The notes under the pieces were generated by a model. That model was not told the origin of the DNA. It searched no databases and saw only the letters and a program-made list of their open reading frames with translations. From positions 70,313,060 through 70,377,059 of the forward strand of contig OU744721.1 of the NCBI GenBank assembly GCA_916613615.1: a stretch of 64,000 bases of DNA, in the 5' to 3' direction. The position numbers and the translations under genes are program-made. Shown here piece after piece: positions 25,566 through 37,985 of this stretch. Origin of the DNA: Steromphala cineraria. Taxonomy: Eukaryota > Mollusca > Gastropoda > Trochida > Trochidae. Each line of letters starts with the position of its first letter. Within the stretch, counting starts at the first letter, position 1.

Positions 25566-28500
25566 ATGTTGTCTTGACTGTTACAACAAGTATCCGATTT
25601 GTACCAAGTTGATTCCGATATACATAAGGCGTTGATAAGTTGCTTATACATACATTGAAGTGGTTTGCCTGCTTGAAGTAGAAACTTTATTTGGTCGTGT
25701 TTCATGAAACAACCGTAACAATTACGTTCAACCTTATGCCATCTTTTAAATGTACATTTGGACAAAGTTACTTAGTGCAGGATGCATGTCGAACGGTCAT
25801 CATTATCATCCTCAAAAATATTGAACTAGTTGCTAGATTATAGTTTAAACTGCAATCACTTATTCTCTTGTACCTTAGTTAGGATCTTAAATCTCTACTC
25901 TGCCTTGAAATTTTAAATTCAACGACAAAATAAACAATCACGTATTAATACAAAGTCATCAATATAATCCTAACCAGAAAAACCATCTTGCTCTTTGATA
26001 TTAATGTTTTCTTTAACTCATATGATGTTTTACAAACGGAAGTACATTATAATTGGCTTCACACTTACACATGCCCACGTGTTTCATTCTGTGGCATGCA
26101 AGTGCTTAGAACTGGAGTTGTGTCTTGACATGGTAATTGAATCCATGTGCCATTGACGCGTAGAGATAACTACAGTTTCCATTTTGAAAATTACTAGCTC
26201 GAATCTTACATTATAAATAATATGAAATAAACATGATCGAGTATACATCTAGTATTTTACTATATATAGTTTATATAGTAATGTATTGTATATGTATCTT
26301 CACTTCATAATGTTGGATTTCGGCTTTGTGAGACTATTGGGTTTATTTCAAAGTGTATTGAGAGACATACAAATCTGTTACCAATAAGGTTGATATAATG
26401 ATAGAAGGGTATTGAGGTAAAGTGATCAGTTGCTTGCATACTCTCGTTTTATAGAACATTGCTTCAGGAGTTCAAGAGGCTTGTATTGAGATGAAATTCA
26501 TGAAGACTTCAAAAAAATATTGTCTAAGACCATGAATTACAAAAGCTATACATGGAAGATGACATAATGTGAGCCATTGAATAAACATGACAGGTGACAA
26601 TTTGCCATTCAAATATAAATCTGAAAATGTTACACAAATTTAAAGTTATGTGGTATAACTGAAGACTCATGTATGTGCAGTCTTTTTAACATAGCAACGA
26701 TTTATGAATATCAATCAATCAATCATTATTGAAGCTCTGAACACCAAGCGATACCAAGTTTCAGACGTTCACAGAAATAACTTACCATCTGGAAGAGAAA
26801 CAAAAAATACTGTTGCGTCATTGTTTTCTCCTTGCCCTCATTCCTGTTCTTAAACATAGTCCGTCGACAAAAAGGTATTGTAACAAGTTGTTATAACGTT
26901 GACCGATTTTGTGCTCCTAACAGCAACAGGGCACTGTTTTACTGACACAAACATTATGATAATCTATATTACAGGTAATATGATCTTTATTATGAGAAGA
27001 ACAAATGTGATCCATTTGAGATATCCTTCAATCGGTCGGTTGCATATATTAATGGGTGAGAAAACAGATCGATTTTACTTCAATTGGCTGTCGAAATGGA
27101 AATTTGTAAAAAAGATAACCTCAATTAACTAACATACTTGTATAACCTTTCATTTACCATCTTTTCGAGACTATTTCTAATCTCCAATAAACTGTCTACA
27201 GTTTTCAAATAGTTGATACATTATGAAGGGAATTAACATCATGCTTGGGATTATTCCTCTTAAAGCCTGCTCAGAGTATGTTTAAAATCATTCTGGAAAG
27301 CACATTTACGTGTGATTATTATTGAAATGATTAAAAGTAATCAGCACTTGGTTTAACTCTAACGTGGTTTTGGTTAAGCGTCAATCTTTAACAGCTTGCA
27401 GACTTTTTCTATAATCTTGTAACAAAACAGAAACTGCCTCGCCGCACGTTTACGGTTTCAAAGTTCTAAATTATAATGCAGTTGCATACATGCTACTGTG
27501 CTTGTTAGTTATGTCAATATTTGCTACTCTTTAATGACATGGAATGATGGCGATGGTACACGAATGGTGGAATAATTTGCGTAAGCAGAGGCATAAATTG
27601 AATGCATAATTCGTTCACTGGAGAAACAGTTTTGTAAAAAAATCGAATAATTAAAGGAAACTTGCGTGATAATGCTGTAATCAAGACGACAACTGTCTTG
27701 AGGCACGTTTTCAATTTTGCAAATCAAGGATTCCAGTTGAACTGAACAGGTTACTTGCTTGTTACCAGAGTCAATATTCAATCTATTTAATCAGTAATCA
27801 AAACTCACCAACCATCTATTTAATGAAACAGCTGATGAATTTGATCACTTCGAATTCACAAAGGGATTATTTATTGAATAAATTAATTGCAATTAAAGTT
27901 TTGACCTATATTTATTACACATTTGTGATAATGTTATGTGTACATCCACTTTTAAACACTAAACATTATACATTGTATTTCATTCTTGTTAATCACTGTT
28001 ACACTGTTGAATTTTATTTTTTGATTGTATTAAATAAAGTAAGAATATGATCTATCAAATTTCTTTGATTCCTAACTAACAACAACATTGCACAGGTTGA
28101 TAACGCTCCAGGTGTGAAAGGTGCAGCAGGTGTGAAAGTGCACTCCTTCAGGGTTATAATGATATAGCATGTCTAAGGACGTAACGAGGCACCATATATG
28201 TATTCATCTTCATACTCATTCCATCATAAAAAAACAACAGTCCATAATACTGATCATTTCATAAACATTTTCTAACAGGAGGATATTGTTTCTTTATTAA
28301 ACGCAGTGACAGTAATAAGCCTATTAATGATATCATACAATCCAATGATTGTTGTTAACCATTGATGGTATCCTGTAATGGAGACGTATGTTCAGATTGT
28401 ATAACATGATGTATTACGTACATCCTGTGTAGAAAATTGTTACTGACAGGAATAGCGCTGGGTCCCTATCTCTGGATTAACTGGCCCTGTTGTTACAATA

Positions 28501-28976
28501 GAAGATGAATCTTACAAGTAAAATCCATTAGATTTAATTCTTAAAAAATGTAATAGATGAAAACAAAAACAGTAGATTCTACAAACTGTACTAAATGAAT
28601 GAAGCAATAACATGATCTATCAAATTTCTTTGAATCAGCAACATAGCACAGGTCGATAACAACTCACAAGTCTATGATAAATATTCAAGCACATCGGAAG
28701 TAATAAAATACGGAACTTGGTAGAATGAAATTATATTTATAAAATAACAAAATCGCTGCAAGATATCCAAATAGAAGATGGCATGTACATGGAACATGAA
28801 CATTTTCACAAACCCTTATTGCTACAGAGAGACAACAAAGAAAGAACTTTTAAATTAACGTAAAGTTTTAATGTTCATTTTAGTCATGCTTTCAAATACT
28901 TGCACGATAATCTCATATGAGCACATGGTGTACATTGTTTTATGCAAGAGGGTATGAACCAAATAACAATGATGTC

Positions 28977-30124
28977 AGCCAGATGAAGCCATATCATACC
29001 ACACATTAAAAATAGTTTCTGGAAAGACGTTTTCAACGCCTGGGCGATCTTACAAAGCAAAAGAACAGTTCATGATGTAACAACAGAATATATCTGGACA
29101 AATGATAATATCTTGATAAACAAACAACCAGTAATGATCAAACGCTATGTGACATCAAATGTCAAATATGTAAATGATATTTTAAAAGATGATGGTGCAT
29201 TTTTTGCATTCTCAGAATTTTGCGAAATATATAAAGTAAAGACGAACTTCTTGGAATATATGGGTTTAATTCATTGCATAAACGAATACATTAAAAAGGA
29301 TACATTATTACTTTCTAAACAATTAAGTATGCCTTTTATGCCTGATAATTTGAAAGTTTTATTCAAGGAAACCAAAGGATGTAAGGAATTTTATATAGAA
29401 CTAACAAAACAAGACGAAATAGATCAAGTTAAAAGCGAAACGAAATGGGAAAATGACATTGGCTCAAGTATAAGTAAAGATGTTTGGAAAATATATAACT
29501 TTATTCCATTTCGCAGCACTGTTTGTTGCAAATTAAGATGGTTTCAATACAGAATAATTCATAGAATACTCACAACAAATAGAAGTGCTTCCATGTACAA
29601 TTCGCAAGTTTCCCCTCTGTGTACTTTTTGTAATAATGCAAATGAAACTATCAAACATCTTTTATATGACTGTGTACATGTGAAAAGTTTGTGGCATCAC
29701 TTATTTAGATGGATTGAATTGAGATGTGGACTAAATTTAGAACCGAGTATTACTCATATTATATTTGGTTACAAAGAAAAGAGAAATGATGTATTGAATT
29801 TGATTCTTATTGTAACTAAACATTATATCTATATTTGTAAATGCCAGAACAGAAAACCACATATTATCGGCCTTAAATCAATTTTACAAGACACCTATAA
29901 CGTCAGTAAGGAGCGTCTCTACACTGATTGTAGATACGAGAAATTTATCTCCTTCTGGTCATCATGCCACAGTCTTTTCACATATTAATATATATCCATA
30001 ATTGTAAATTGTGTATGCCATGTCTGATCGATTTGATAATCATGTTTATAATCAAAAAAATGAATATTACAGTTGTATAGTATATTTGTGGTGCCTACAA
30101 AAAGAAATAAAGTGATAAAAAAAA
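28977..30124 (+). mobile_element. 5'-truncated L1/Tx1-like LINE with 12-bp target duplication
   Basis: Seen: AACAATGATGTC occurs at 28965-28976 and again at 30125-30136. Between them lie an open frame encoding a LINE ORF2 C-terminus, a 3' UTR of about 130 bp with aataaa-like sequence (30105), and an A-run ending at the target duplication. U2 has the uninterrupted site (gaaccaaatgacaatggcgc near 43504-43523), so the element inserted into U1 after the duplication. The 5' end is truncated, as expected for target-primed reverse transcription. The frame is intact along the whole surviving length, which suggests a fairly recent insertion. Confidence 0.93.
28987..29988 (+). CDS. LINE ORF2 C-terminal fragment (zf-RVT region)
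   Basis: An uninterrupted 333-codon frame from the truncation point to a TAA; there is no genuine start codon because the element is 5'-truncated. The N-terminal part begins after an upstream TGA with PHIKNSFWKDVFNAW, a motif typical of the region downstream of the reverse transcriptase in L1/Tx1-type LINE proteins. Residues around 180-200 (FRSTVCCKLRWFQYRIIHRIL) form the helical segment that usually precedes the zinc-binding module. The module follows as CTFC-x8-H-x4-C (cysteines near residues 212 and 215, histidine near 224, final cysteine near 229). The endonuclease and the catalytic reverse-transcriptase motifs (YxDD) are missing, so the product cannot mobilise itself. It has no cellular role that the sequence can show. 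The clade assignment (L1/Tx1 rather than another LINE) is from general resemblance. Confidence 0.9.
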   Translation, partial: SHIIPHIKNSFWKDVFNAWAILQSKRTVHDVTTEYIWTNDNILINKQPVMIKRYVTSNVKYVNDILKDDGAFFAFSEFCEIYKVKTNFLEYMGLIHCINEYIKKDTLLLSKQLSMPFMPDNLKVLFKETKGCKEFYIELTKQDEIDQVKSETKWENDIGSSISKDVWKIYNFIPFRSTVCCKLRWFQYRIIHRILTTNRSASMYNSQVSPLCTFCNNANETIKHLLYDCVHVKSLWHHLFRWIELRCGLNLEPSITHIIFGYKEKRNDVLNLILIVTKHYIYICKCQNRKPHIIGLKSILQDTYNVSKERLYTDCRYEKFISFWSSCHSLFTY

Positions 30125-30493
30125 AACAATGATGTCTTCCTAGCAGTAGAAAGGTCATCTGTCAACGTTAATGAATAGCGCACCAAGGCCTCGCAATAGA
30201 TCAAACTACTTTATACGATCCATTGTTAAATGATTACTATGACAGGTATCCACATTGAAGAATTAACTTGTCAAAGTTGTTAGACAGCAATGACGTTTTA
30301 GATGCTGAGTGCATGTACCTTAATATCAATGGTTATTTGTGCCTAGTACATGAATAAAAGCAATGGTGTTATTGGCAAAACAATAATTATACTTTTAAAG
30401 TGTTTGAGATTTAAGTACAGCGTTAATGTTAATTTCCAAATATGATGTTGCATGACATTTTGGAAGAATGCATATAACGTCTCTTTACGTTAA

Positions 30494-30850
30494 AGGGGCA
30501 GTTGCACGTTTTTAGGGGGAATATAATGAGATGTCAGGAAAATGAAAAACAATGGTTCCAATTGAAAGACAATGTATTCAAACTAAATGAAGCAGTAATA
30601 ATTCAAATAAATAACGTAAAATTTAGCCATGCAATTCCTTTTTCATACACAAAATGAATTAAAGGTGTTCACAAAAAAATGACCGCCAATGAATTTTATG
30701 TGAATGATCGTACTTTGTCCTCTGACTATTGGTGATTTGCTTGTGTAATGAGATTGTTGACGCTGTCAATATAATACATTTAGCATTAACTTACAATTAT
30801 AAGTGAAATATTAAAAATTGAAAATTATCAAAAAACGTGCTACTGCCCCT
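30494..30850 (+). mobile_element. TTAA-flanked MITE, family A, copy 2
   Basis: The element begins aggggcagttgcacg and ends cgtgctactgcccct, with intact TTAA on both sides (30490-30493, 30851-30854). It is 357 bp and non-coding. U2 lacks it: at 45600-45615 the sequence runs cgtctcttcacataaacagc. It shares its right-hand TTAA with the next element. Confidence 0.9.
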
Positions 30851-30854
30851 TTAA

Positions 30855-31272
30855 AGGGACCATTCGAGCGGTGTAATTTTGGTCAAAATGAAATTCAGGA
30901 GGATTTTCTGTTTACAATTATATATGATTTTTACATGATATTTTCACACTTAATTTCAAATATGTTTGTGACGTTAGCATTTCAGTTGTTCATGATTTAA
31001 TAATTTGACAAAGAATAAAGATGATCGCTGAAAAAATAAAACATCATGAAATGAAGCCATTCATCGAAGCTACGATCGTGAAATGCATTACTACGACAAA
31101 ATGCTATCGTAACTGATATTTTTTATAATGAAGTATTTGTGAATAAGCTCCTCTTTTATCAATGAAGTAGTTATTTCTTAATTTTGTTAATGAATTAGCA
31201 TTAAACAGCATATTTGTTTTCTCGCAATGCTAACAATTCAAAATGGCGGATGAAACCCGGTCGAGTAGTGCC
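30855..31272 (+). mobile_element. TTAA-flanked MITE, family B, abutting family A
   Basis: Left terminus agggaccattcgagcgg and right terminus cggtcgagtagtgcc form an imperfect inverted repeat. The flanks are TTAA at 30851-30854 and 31273-31276. It is 418 bp with no substantial frame. It is absent from U2, where flanking sequence resumes as ...acacaggaaatctgtatcg (45634) against acacaggaaagctgtattg here (31287). The two MITEs therefore lie end to end around a single TTAA. Confidence 0.75.
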
Positions 31273-34000
31273 TTAAGAGCCAATTACACAGGAAAGCTGT
31301 ATTGTTAAGATATTTTTACAATCAGCCTTTGCAAAAATATCCATATATGAGATTCCTCAGATTTGTATGCAGCTACAGGGGATGAAACAAATAGGAGCCT
31401 TATCCACCTCATCTTTTTTATATATGAATAATTGAATAGTGCTTGCTTATCAATGAAACCACACATGTTTGTCATGCTTGATTCGCTGTAACAAGTGTGA
31501 ATATGAATTTAAGATAAGCAGGATTATGAACGGTCATTCTAGTGTAGGCATAGTCATATACAATTTTATAGAAGCTAGAATGTATATTTTGGCTATTTTT
31601 AACTTTAAGTCTTGCTTGATGAGTATCTACATTTACAACTACAAGATGAGTTAATCAAACATGATTTGTTGGCAACATTGTAATCAGGTGCCATTGGGCT
31701 TGGTTGAAATAGAGAAGACACTTATTCCTGTATTTAACATGCAAATCAATGAAACAAGACCCAGACCTACAATTTGATTCTTAATAGAAACTCTTACAAT
31801 TTACGCACCAACGCCGATGATTATTCATGCAATTCATCACACTGAGGCATGACATGCGAATCTGTCTCATCGCAGTGATGTTACTTCGTTCCAACATCTT
31901 GAGTGAAGAAACAATTGTTATTTGATCTGTATGAGTCATACAGTAATTAGTGTAATACAAACTATCTGTTCCACCTCTTTACAAATGTTTATAGAATTGC
32001 AATTTCACAACAAAATATGACGCTTATACATAAGTAGGGGTTATTGTTTATAGAGAATCATTAATGCCTTAGAATAAAGCATGTTTTGTCGTAATATGCA
32101 CCCATTGCTTGAAGACGCAACCCATGCTGCACAACATGATTGATCTTAAAAATTGCCAACTTGACTGATTTAGAGTGCTTGTTTAGAACATCATTTAGAT
32201 ATCCATACAGTGTGACACTTTCATTGTTGCTAAAGTTTAATTGAGCTATATGCATCATGTCTAAATCACAAAAGAATATGTACCAACACCTTCGCATCAT
32301 TTCATTGCTTTCAAAATAATATTAAAAGAAAAATATGATCAGAGTAATCTGATTTATATTAAGCTTATATAGTCTCTTTGTTTTGGTGCAGTGGCAATGA
32401 CGATGAACATCTTTTATGTTCTTTCCTTTTATTTCAATTTGGCAGTTACTGAATTTGGTTAAAATGATTTTTAGAATTGTTTTGCTTCTATATGTTTCTC
32501 GGCATTGAATAGGAAAACAATCCACATTAAAAACATCCTTTGGATTTTGCTCATAAGGGACCCTGTAAAATACTGTTTCATGAATGAGTACCCAGATCAA
32601 TCACAAGTAGTGGGATAAACGATTAAAGGCGTAAAAAATCTATTGATCGCGTCTGGGTGTTCTGCTGCCCTTTCATAAACCTAACCGAAGATACATGTAA
32701 TACAACAATTGAGGAAAGCAATACATCGGTTCTTCATAACATTTTTATATATTGAGATAGGAAAATAATAGGAACGTACTCCTCTAGTTAATTTTCTGTT
32801 CAAAAAGGATTAGTATCCTTTCCTTAACGATTTGATGTAGATACACATTCTGTTTGTCTATTAAAATCTATTGAAAAAGGACTCATCTAGTAGTATATAA
32901 CTGAATTGTTCACGTGTAACTTAATAGGGGATAAAGGCTCGATTGTCTAAGAGTATACTATGGCGTCCATTATCCTTCCTTCCGTTTATTCATCCGTCAA
33001 AACTGTTCGACTTTATCAATTCTTATCGAGAACATTCACACAAACTATGCATGTTCGTTACATTGTCAACAACAATATAAAGAATTCATTCCATCTTCCT
33101 TTCCATAGATTTTATGAGTAAATGAATAGTGTGTATGCAAAAGTTTGCTGTGTCAGCGTTCAAAGACGCAAAATTATGTTTGGGTACTGACAGCCTTATA
33201 AACTGCTTTAGACAAATAATGAGGTCGTCTGTTCAGTGTAATGAAATTAAACAGCAAGGATTTGAAAATATCATTTGTTCGCCAAGAAGCTGACAAACAA
33301 AATAATTCAGACGAATTAAGCTCGGTTATTGGTTTATTCAGTAACTATGGTTACAGTCCAAGTGGCTTTGCATGTTCCTAGTGCCATTTATCAAAATAAA
33401 ACTATTTGCAAATTAGGGAGGGATTCATAGTGTATTTATTAGAATTATCCTAGTTGTTCTCTTTGTTGATAACGTTAAAACATACATGTATTGTGATGCA
33501 ATGACATACACTTATATATAGGGAGAAAAGACGACCAGATGTCAGTGATTGTGGTTCTTACTTCGAGTATCCTGTTATGATACACTTTTAAATTTGTTCC
33601 ACAGTTTGCGTCCTGTGCATATAAATGGTTATACTTAAATAACAGATTATGATTATTGTCTTTATTATGAGAGCGGATGAAAGGAGAGCCATCTACTTTT
33701 ATTAGTAATTTCAAAACTATTGATACATAATCATTTTAGGTCTCCTGATACAAGCATTAGCATTATGTACATTTTGTGTTTGGTAATGGGAGATAACATA
33801 AAATTGAATTAATTGTTTTTGCTGGAAACAGTTATGTAACAATAAAGTTTAATTGTATTTTGAAGTTAAGGATATGCAGGAACTGGTAGACTACAATCCT
33901 TGTACACGTCAATAACGCAGCTTCTATATTCCATAAAATGTCATCTAGATGTAATAAAATGTCCTTAATCACATAGTTTCACTCTCAGTCTCATTTAGTC

Positions 34001-34570
34001 CATTCTCTCCCCACAGAGGCAACTCAGTCATACCTGAATTAGCCTCTGTTCCATTACGCCAAAATCCTGGGGTTCCGGCAGATCGCCCTAGCGGCAAAAA
34101 GTTGTAACTTGAGATATCTCCCTTGTTTGCAGCCAATGATAACAACTTTTTGATGTCCATGACTTCGGAATACTCAACGGTCGCTCAGTGACTTTCAAAA
34201 GAATCATGCCTTTAGGTTTCTTTTTCATTAACAGTGTGAGTCTCAGAGAGGGAAACTATTTCAAAATCAGATATGTGTAAATTGTTCTTCGTTTTATGAT
34301 AAATTTTATTTTAATAATTCACCAAATAAAAACCAATGAGAAGGTAAAAAGCGATTGTTTTGTAGAATGAAGAGTTATCTGCCTTTGATGCGGATCCACA
34401 CGGGAATAGCCGAACTTTTGCGAATGACCACTTTTGAAACGGCGTCGCTGATTGCACAACTAACTTCGATTGCCTCCAATCAGATTTCTACCTTTCTATC
34501 CCGTATGTTAGCCATAATAGAACAGAGGCTAATTCAGGTATGACTGAGTTGCCTCTGTGGGGAGAGAATG
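34001..34570. mobile_element. Long-TIR element with 9-bp target duplication, copy 2
   Basis: Starts cattctctccccacagaggc and ends gcctctgtggggagagaatg. The TIRs match over about 60 bp (through aatTAGCCTCTGTTC). The 9-bp target duplication CATTTAGTC flanks it at 33992-34000 and 34571-34579. U2 keeps the empty site (gcctcatttagtcagaaagg near 46427-46446), so the insertion is younger than the duplication. The 570-bp interior includes the gtcgctgattgcacaac block also present, inverted, in the copy at 18927-19283. It has no transposase; a MULE-like non-autonomous element is inferred from TIR length and target size. Confidence 0.93.
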
Positions 34571-36140
34571 CATTTAGTCATGAAGAGGTGTATTTAAAGT
34601 AGATTAGTTAAGAACACCAAAACAACAATTTGGACATACATGTAACAAAACGTTGACCTAACATGACACATTTACTTTGTAAAGAAATTTAGCTGAGGTA
34701 ACCTTTTGTACATTTATGTATTATATGTCATGTTAGTCAGGTTAATGATAAAAAGTTGTATTCTAAGATTTTGAAAAAAATAAAAAGTATGAATATTCAA
34801 TTATTTATATTTTTTGCTAATGTATTCAATGACTCTAATTTATGAGTGTTCAGCTAACTTCAGAACCTTTAAAACTTCCTATGCCCAGGTGATCCAAAAC
34901 CCGTCTCCATTCATAAAGAATCTCTTCATTAAGGCAGATGAAATTTCACATTATCAATAATTCATAAATGCTTAAACGATGCCAAAACGTATGCAATGAT
35001 CAAAAGCCAAGCATCTAGGAGAACGAATTGATTTTTTTGCCATGATTGCATATTGTTGAATGTTATGACTGACTGTAAGTTGAGTGGCTTGTTAACAAGG
35101 CTAATATTTATCTTGCCGATTACCGACATGTGAGGGCCCGACACTGTCAACTCTGCCCAAGATCACCCTGACAGATTATCTACACTTAAAGCAGACACGA
35201 ACTTAATGTTTTTCATTGCACTTTTGTCACAGTTGTTTTATCCAAATTACCGATTACATCTTCCCTATGTAACGTTGTAAATCATATGGATTAATGTTTA
35301 ATTCATCTCTTTAAATCCTCTTTTTTTGTATTTTGTAAGGACATATATTTTTGTGAAAACATATTTGGTTTAGAAATTATTATCTGATACCAATTTATTT
35401 TAACAAAGTTAGTTATCAATGAAAATCAATAAAGTTATTTGAGACTTCTTTGTTAAACTTGACATGGATTCAATCTCACAGCATAACATTAACATGGCCA
35501 TAATATTTTAACATTTGTTCCAAGCAGGCTGCAGACTAATCAGGATATGCTTCTTGTGTTTCATGTAGAGTACCTAAGCTATATTGCGATGTACAGTGGA
35601 AATCATTGTATCATTGTTCCAGCACTCAAGCGAGAAACCACAACAGGTTTCCATTTTTATATGCTTGTACTGCGCCATAGAGAATAATTGTTGTTTTTCT
35701 ATTCATCTTGTCATATATATTCAAATTATGTACAACATGATCATGGCTTTCTGTTGTTAATTTATTTGTAAAGTCCGGAACCATTCATATTTAGTCCTCC
35801 TAGCACAGAAAATAAAGCACTGAACATATGTTATATCAGCTTTCACTTTCACACACATAAACAACCATTATTGTCATTGTTTCTCTTTGTCCCCATGCCT
35901 GACTTAAATAACAGATCGCCGAGGAAAATAGTTGTAAGTTGTTGAACTATTGATAGCTTTATTGTTTCTTTGATTCCATATAGGACTATCTTTACTGACA
36001 AATACAGTCAATTAAAGTCATTAATTTTATGAAAGTTATGAATTTCACAAAAATAATTAAATAATTGCAATAAGATCAGTTACAGGTCTATTATTTTAAA
36101 CAGCTGGATCAACAGCAAGAAGAATCATCTATGTCCTATT

Positions 36141-36230
36141 ATGAGAGAGAGGAGAGAGAGAGAGACAGAGTGACAGAGAGACAGAGAGAGACAGAGAGAA
36201 AGAGAGAGAGAGAGAGGGAGAGAGAGAGGA
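36141..36230. repeat. Purine (GA)n microsatellite
   Basis: About 90 bases of gagaga interrupted by acag units, purine-only apart from a few C and T on this strand. Unit U1 has no such tract at the matching place (around 22120). A polypurine tract of this type can form triplex (H-) DNA. Confidence 0.95.
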
Positions 36231-37679
36231 TTTAAAAGTTACAATGTTTCAAAGTATTCATTCAGTGTAACAGTTAAAGAGATATTGTCTAAGCTCATAA
36301 ACAAATAGTGAAAAGCGTAAAAGTATACTTTCATACAGTGAGGAATCTTAAAGGAATATTTTGACTGTTTGTTATAGCAGGTTTTATCCTTTTATGATAA
36401 GGGTACCACAATGAGCATAAATGTAGAATAATTCAAATTCCGCATTGACTGTTGAAAATGTTATTCAAACTACCACAATGTAAAAATTTATTATTTTTAT
36501 CACTCCTGAAATATATTCACATGCTTACCATTCTAATCTTAATATATCTTAATCATTCATTAAGCAAGAGGAAATAGCAGTTGGTTCACTTGTAACGTAT
36601 ATGTACTTGATGTTAAGCATCCAGCCAAACATCTTGCACAGTATTTCTGTAAACTATAAATCTCCCACGGAGCACGTCAATTATAATGCAGTTGCATACT
36701 CTGCTTGTTTGTAATATCAATATTGTCACTCTTTAATTACTTGGAATCATGCCAATTTTGAAGGAACGAATGAACAATTTGCTGACGGAGATATTGCAGA
36801 ATGCATAATTCGTCCATTTGTAAAATATTTAGGAAGCATGCATGACAAAAAACTATTGCCAGGCATGTTTTAATGCAAGTTTTAGATTTTAGTTCCACCA
36901 GCTAATTCTTAGTTGATTGTTAACAAAGTCAATATTTGAACCGTATCAACCATCCGATGAATAACTGATGGTTTGATCTCTCCAAATTCCAAACTGTTCT
37001 TTATGTACAATGAATCATTTAATTATCTTCTCGAGTCGGGATTACATATTTGTTTTCGAATGCTGGAGAGTATGGTTATGCAGATGTTAAAGATATTACA
37101 GATGACAAAATTCAGCATGCAATTAAGATCGTCAATATATTCTGACAGGAATATATCATTCTTTTGTTAAACACTGTGACAGTAATGAGTCTATGAATGA
37201 CGACATACAAGCAAATAATACAGTTGTTACCCACAGAGAGTATCCTGTTATGGAGACGTATCTTCAGATTATATAACATGGTGCATTACATACATCCTGT
37301 GTAGAAGATTGTTACTGTCAGGTATTATGTTAACTTGTTATCCCTGGTCCAAATACAAACATAGAGGAGGATACAAGGAGTCAAATTACTAATGTCAAAT
37401 CTAAATCTGTTTTGAATGTACCATGATTTAATAAAGTTAAGGGTACTCACATATTTTAGAATAGTTTCGTGTAATGTAATCACCTTGATTAATGGCAAAT
37501 ATCACTCCAGATATTTGCGTTTATGTCATTTTAAAACAAAGGGTGATGATCAACATGAAAAGACATCACATAATTAGTTTTTACCAATTTTCCAAAAGTT
37601 TCATTAGAATGTTCAAATTTCAACAAAGTGTCTGAAGGGAATGTAGAAATAGATTACTTTATTTTCATCTCCATCTAAA

Positions 37680-37985
37680 TCAATAAATAAACGAATCCCA
37701 AATAATATTCCAAGGAAAATACTCATAAAGAACACTGTAAAATACTTTGTCATGGATCACTAACCAAATCAATCAGATAAAATGATATGTGATGAGATAA
37801 AAGAAATACAGAAATATAAAATTTATTTGGCACGTCTGGTTGCACTGCTGCCCTTTCATTAACCAAGCTTAAGATAATATAGCAATTGAGCAAAGCAATA
37901 AATCAGTTCTTCATAGCTTTTCAGATATCTCAATAGGAAATTGCACAAAGTAACTGTTCATCTTTTTTGGAAGAGAGCGCATCAG
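37680..37985 (+). repeat. Ectopic block in U2 resembling U3 49450-49795
   Basis: Shares cgtctggttgcactgctgcc (37830, compare 49630), gcacaaagtaa.tgttcatc (37943, compare 49749) and gcat-agaagaa with U3. A more distant version sits in U1 at 32560-32790. It is absent at the collinear place in U1, where aagattactt (24736) runs directly into ctccccctgttat. This shows patchwork exchange between units. Confidence 0.65.

Larger units (their letters stand above)
21400..35600 (+). repeat. Large tandem-duplication unit U1
   Basis: Collinear with U2 (35.6-47.6 kb). Anchors are 21470/35680 (agaat-ataattgttg), 22860/36367 (tgtttgttatagcaggtt), 24215/37168 (ttaaacactgtgacagtaatg), 25330/38550, 26880/40070 (gtaacaagttgttataac), 27410/41800, 28430/42960 (tgtgtagaaaattgttactg), 30240/45360, 33860/46310 (aaggatatgcaggaactggt) and 35040/46950. 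Insertions private to U1 are a hairpin element (23858-24212), a LINE (28977-30124), two back-to-back TTAA MITEs (30494-31272) and a MULE-like element (34001-34570). No cellular gene is recognised in the unit. Part of it (31600-31930) also matches U4 at 57985-58345. Confidence 0.85.

Noticed and set aside
27514..27781. 66- and 85-codon minus-strand frames with a partial match in U2 (41907-42125)
   Set aside because: Similarity simply follows the DNA-level duplication; indels break the longer frame in U2 and there is no splice context.
36141..36230. Possible CRISPR-like or satellite array
   Set aside because: It is a simple GA-rich microsatellite without spacer/repeat structure; no CRISPR array is expected or seen in this eukaryotic DNA.
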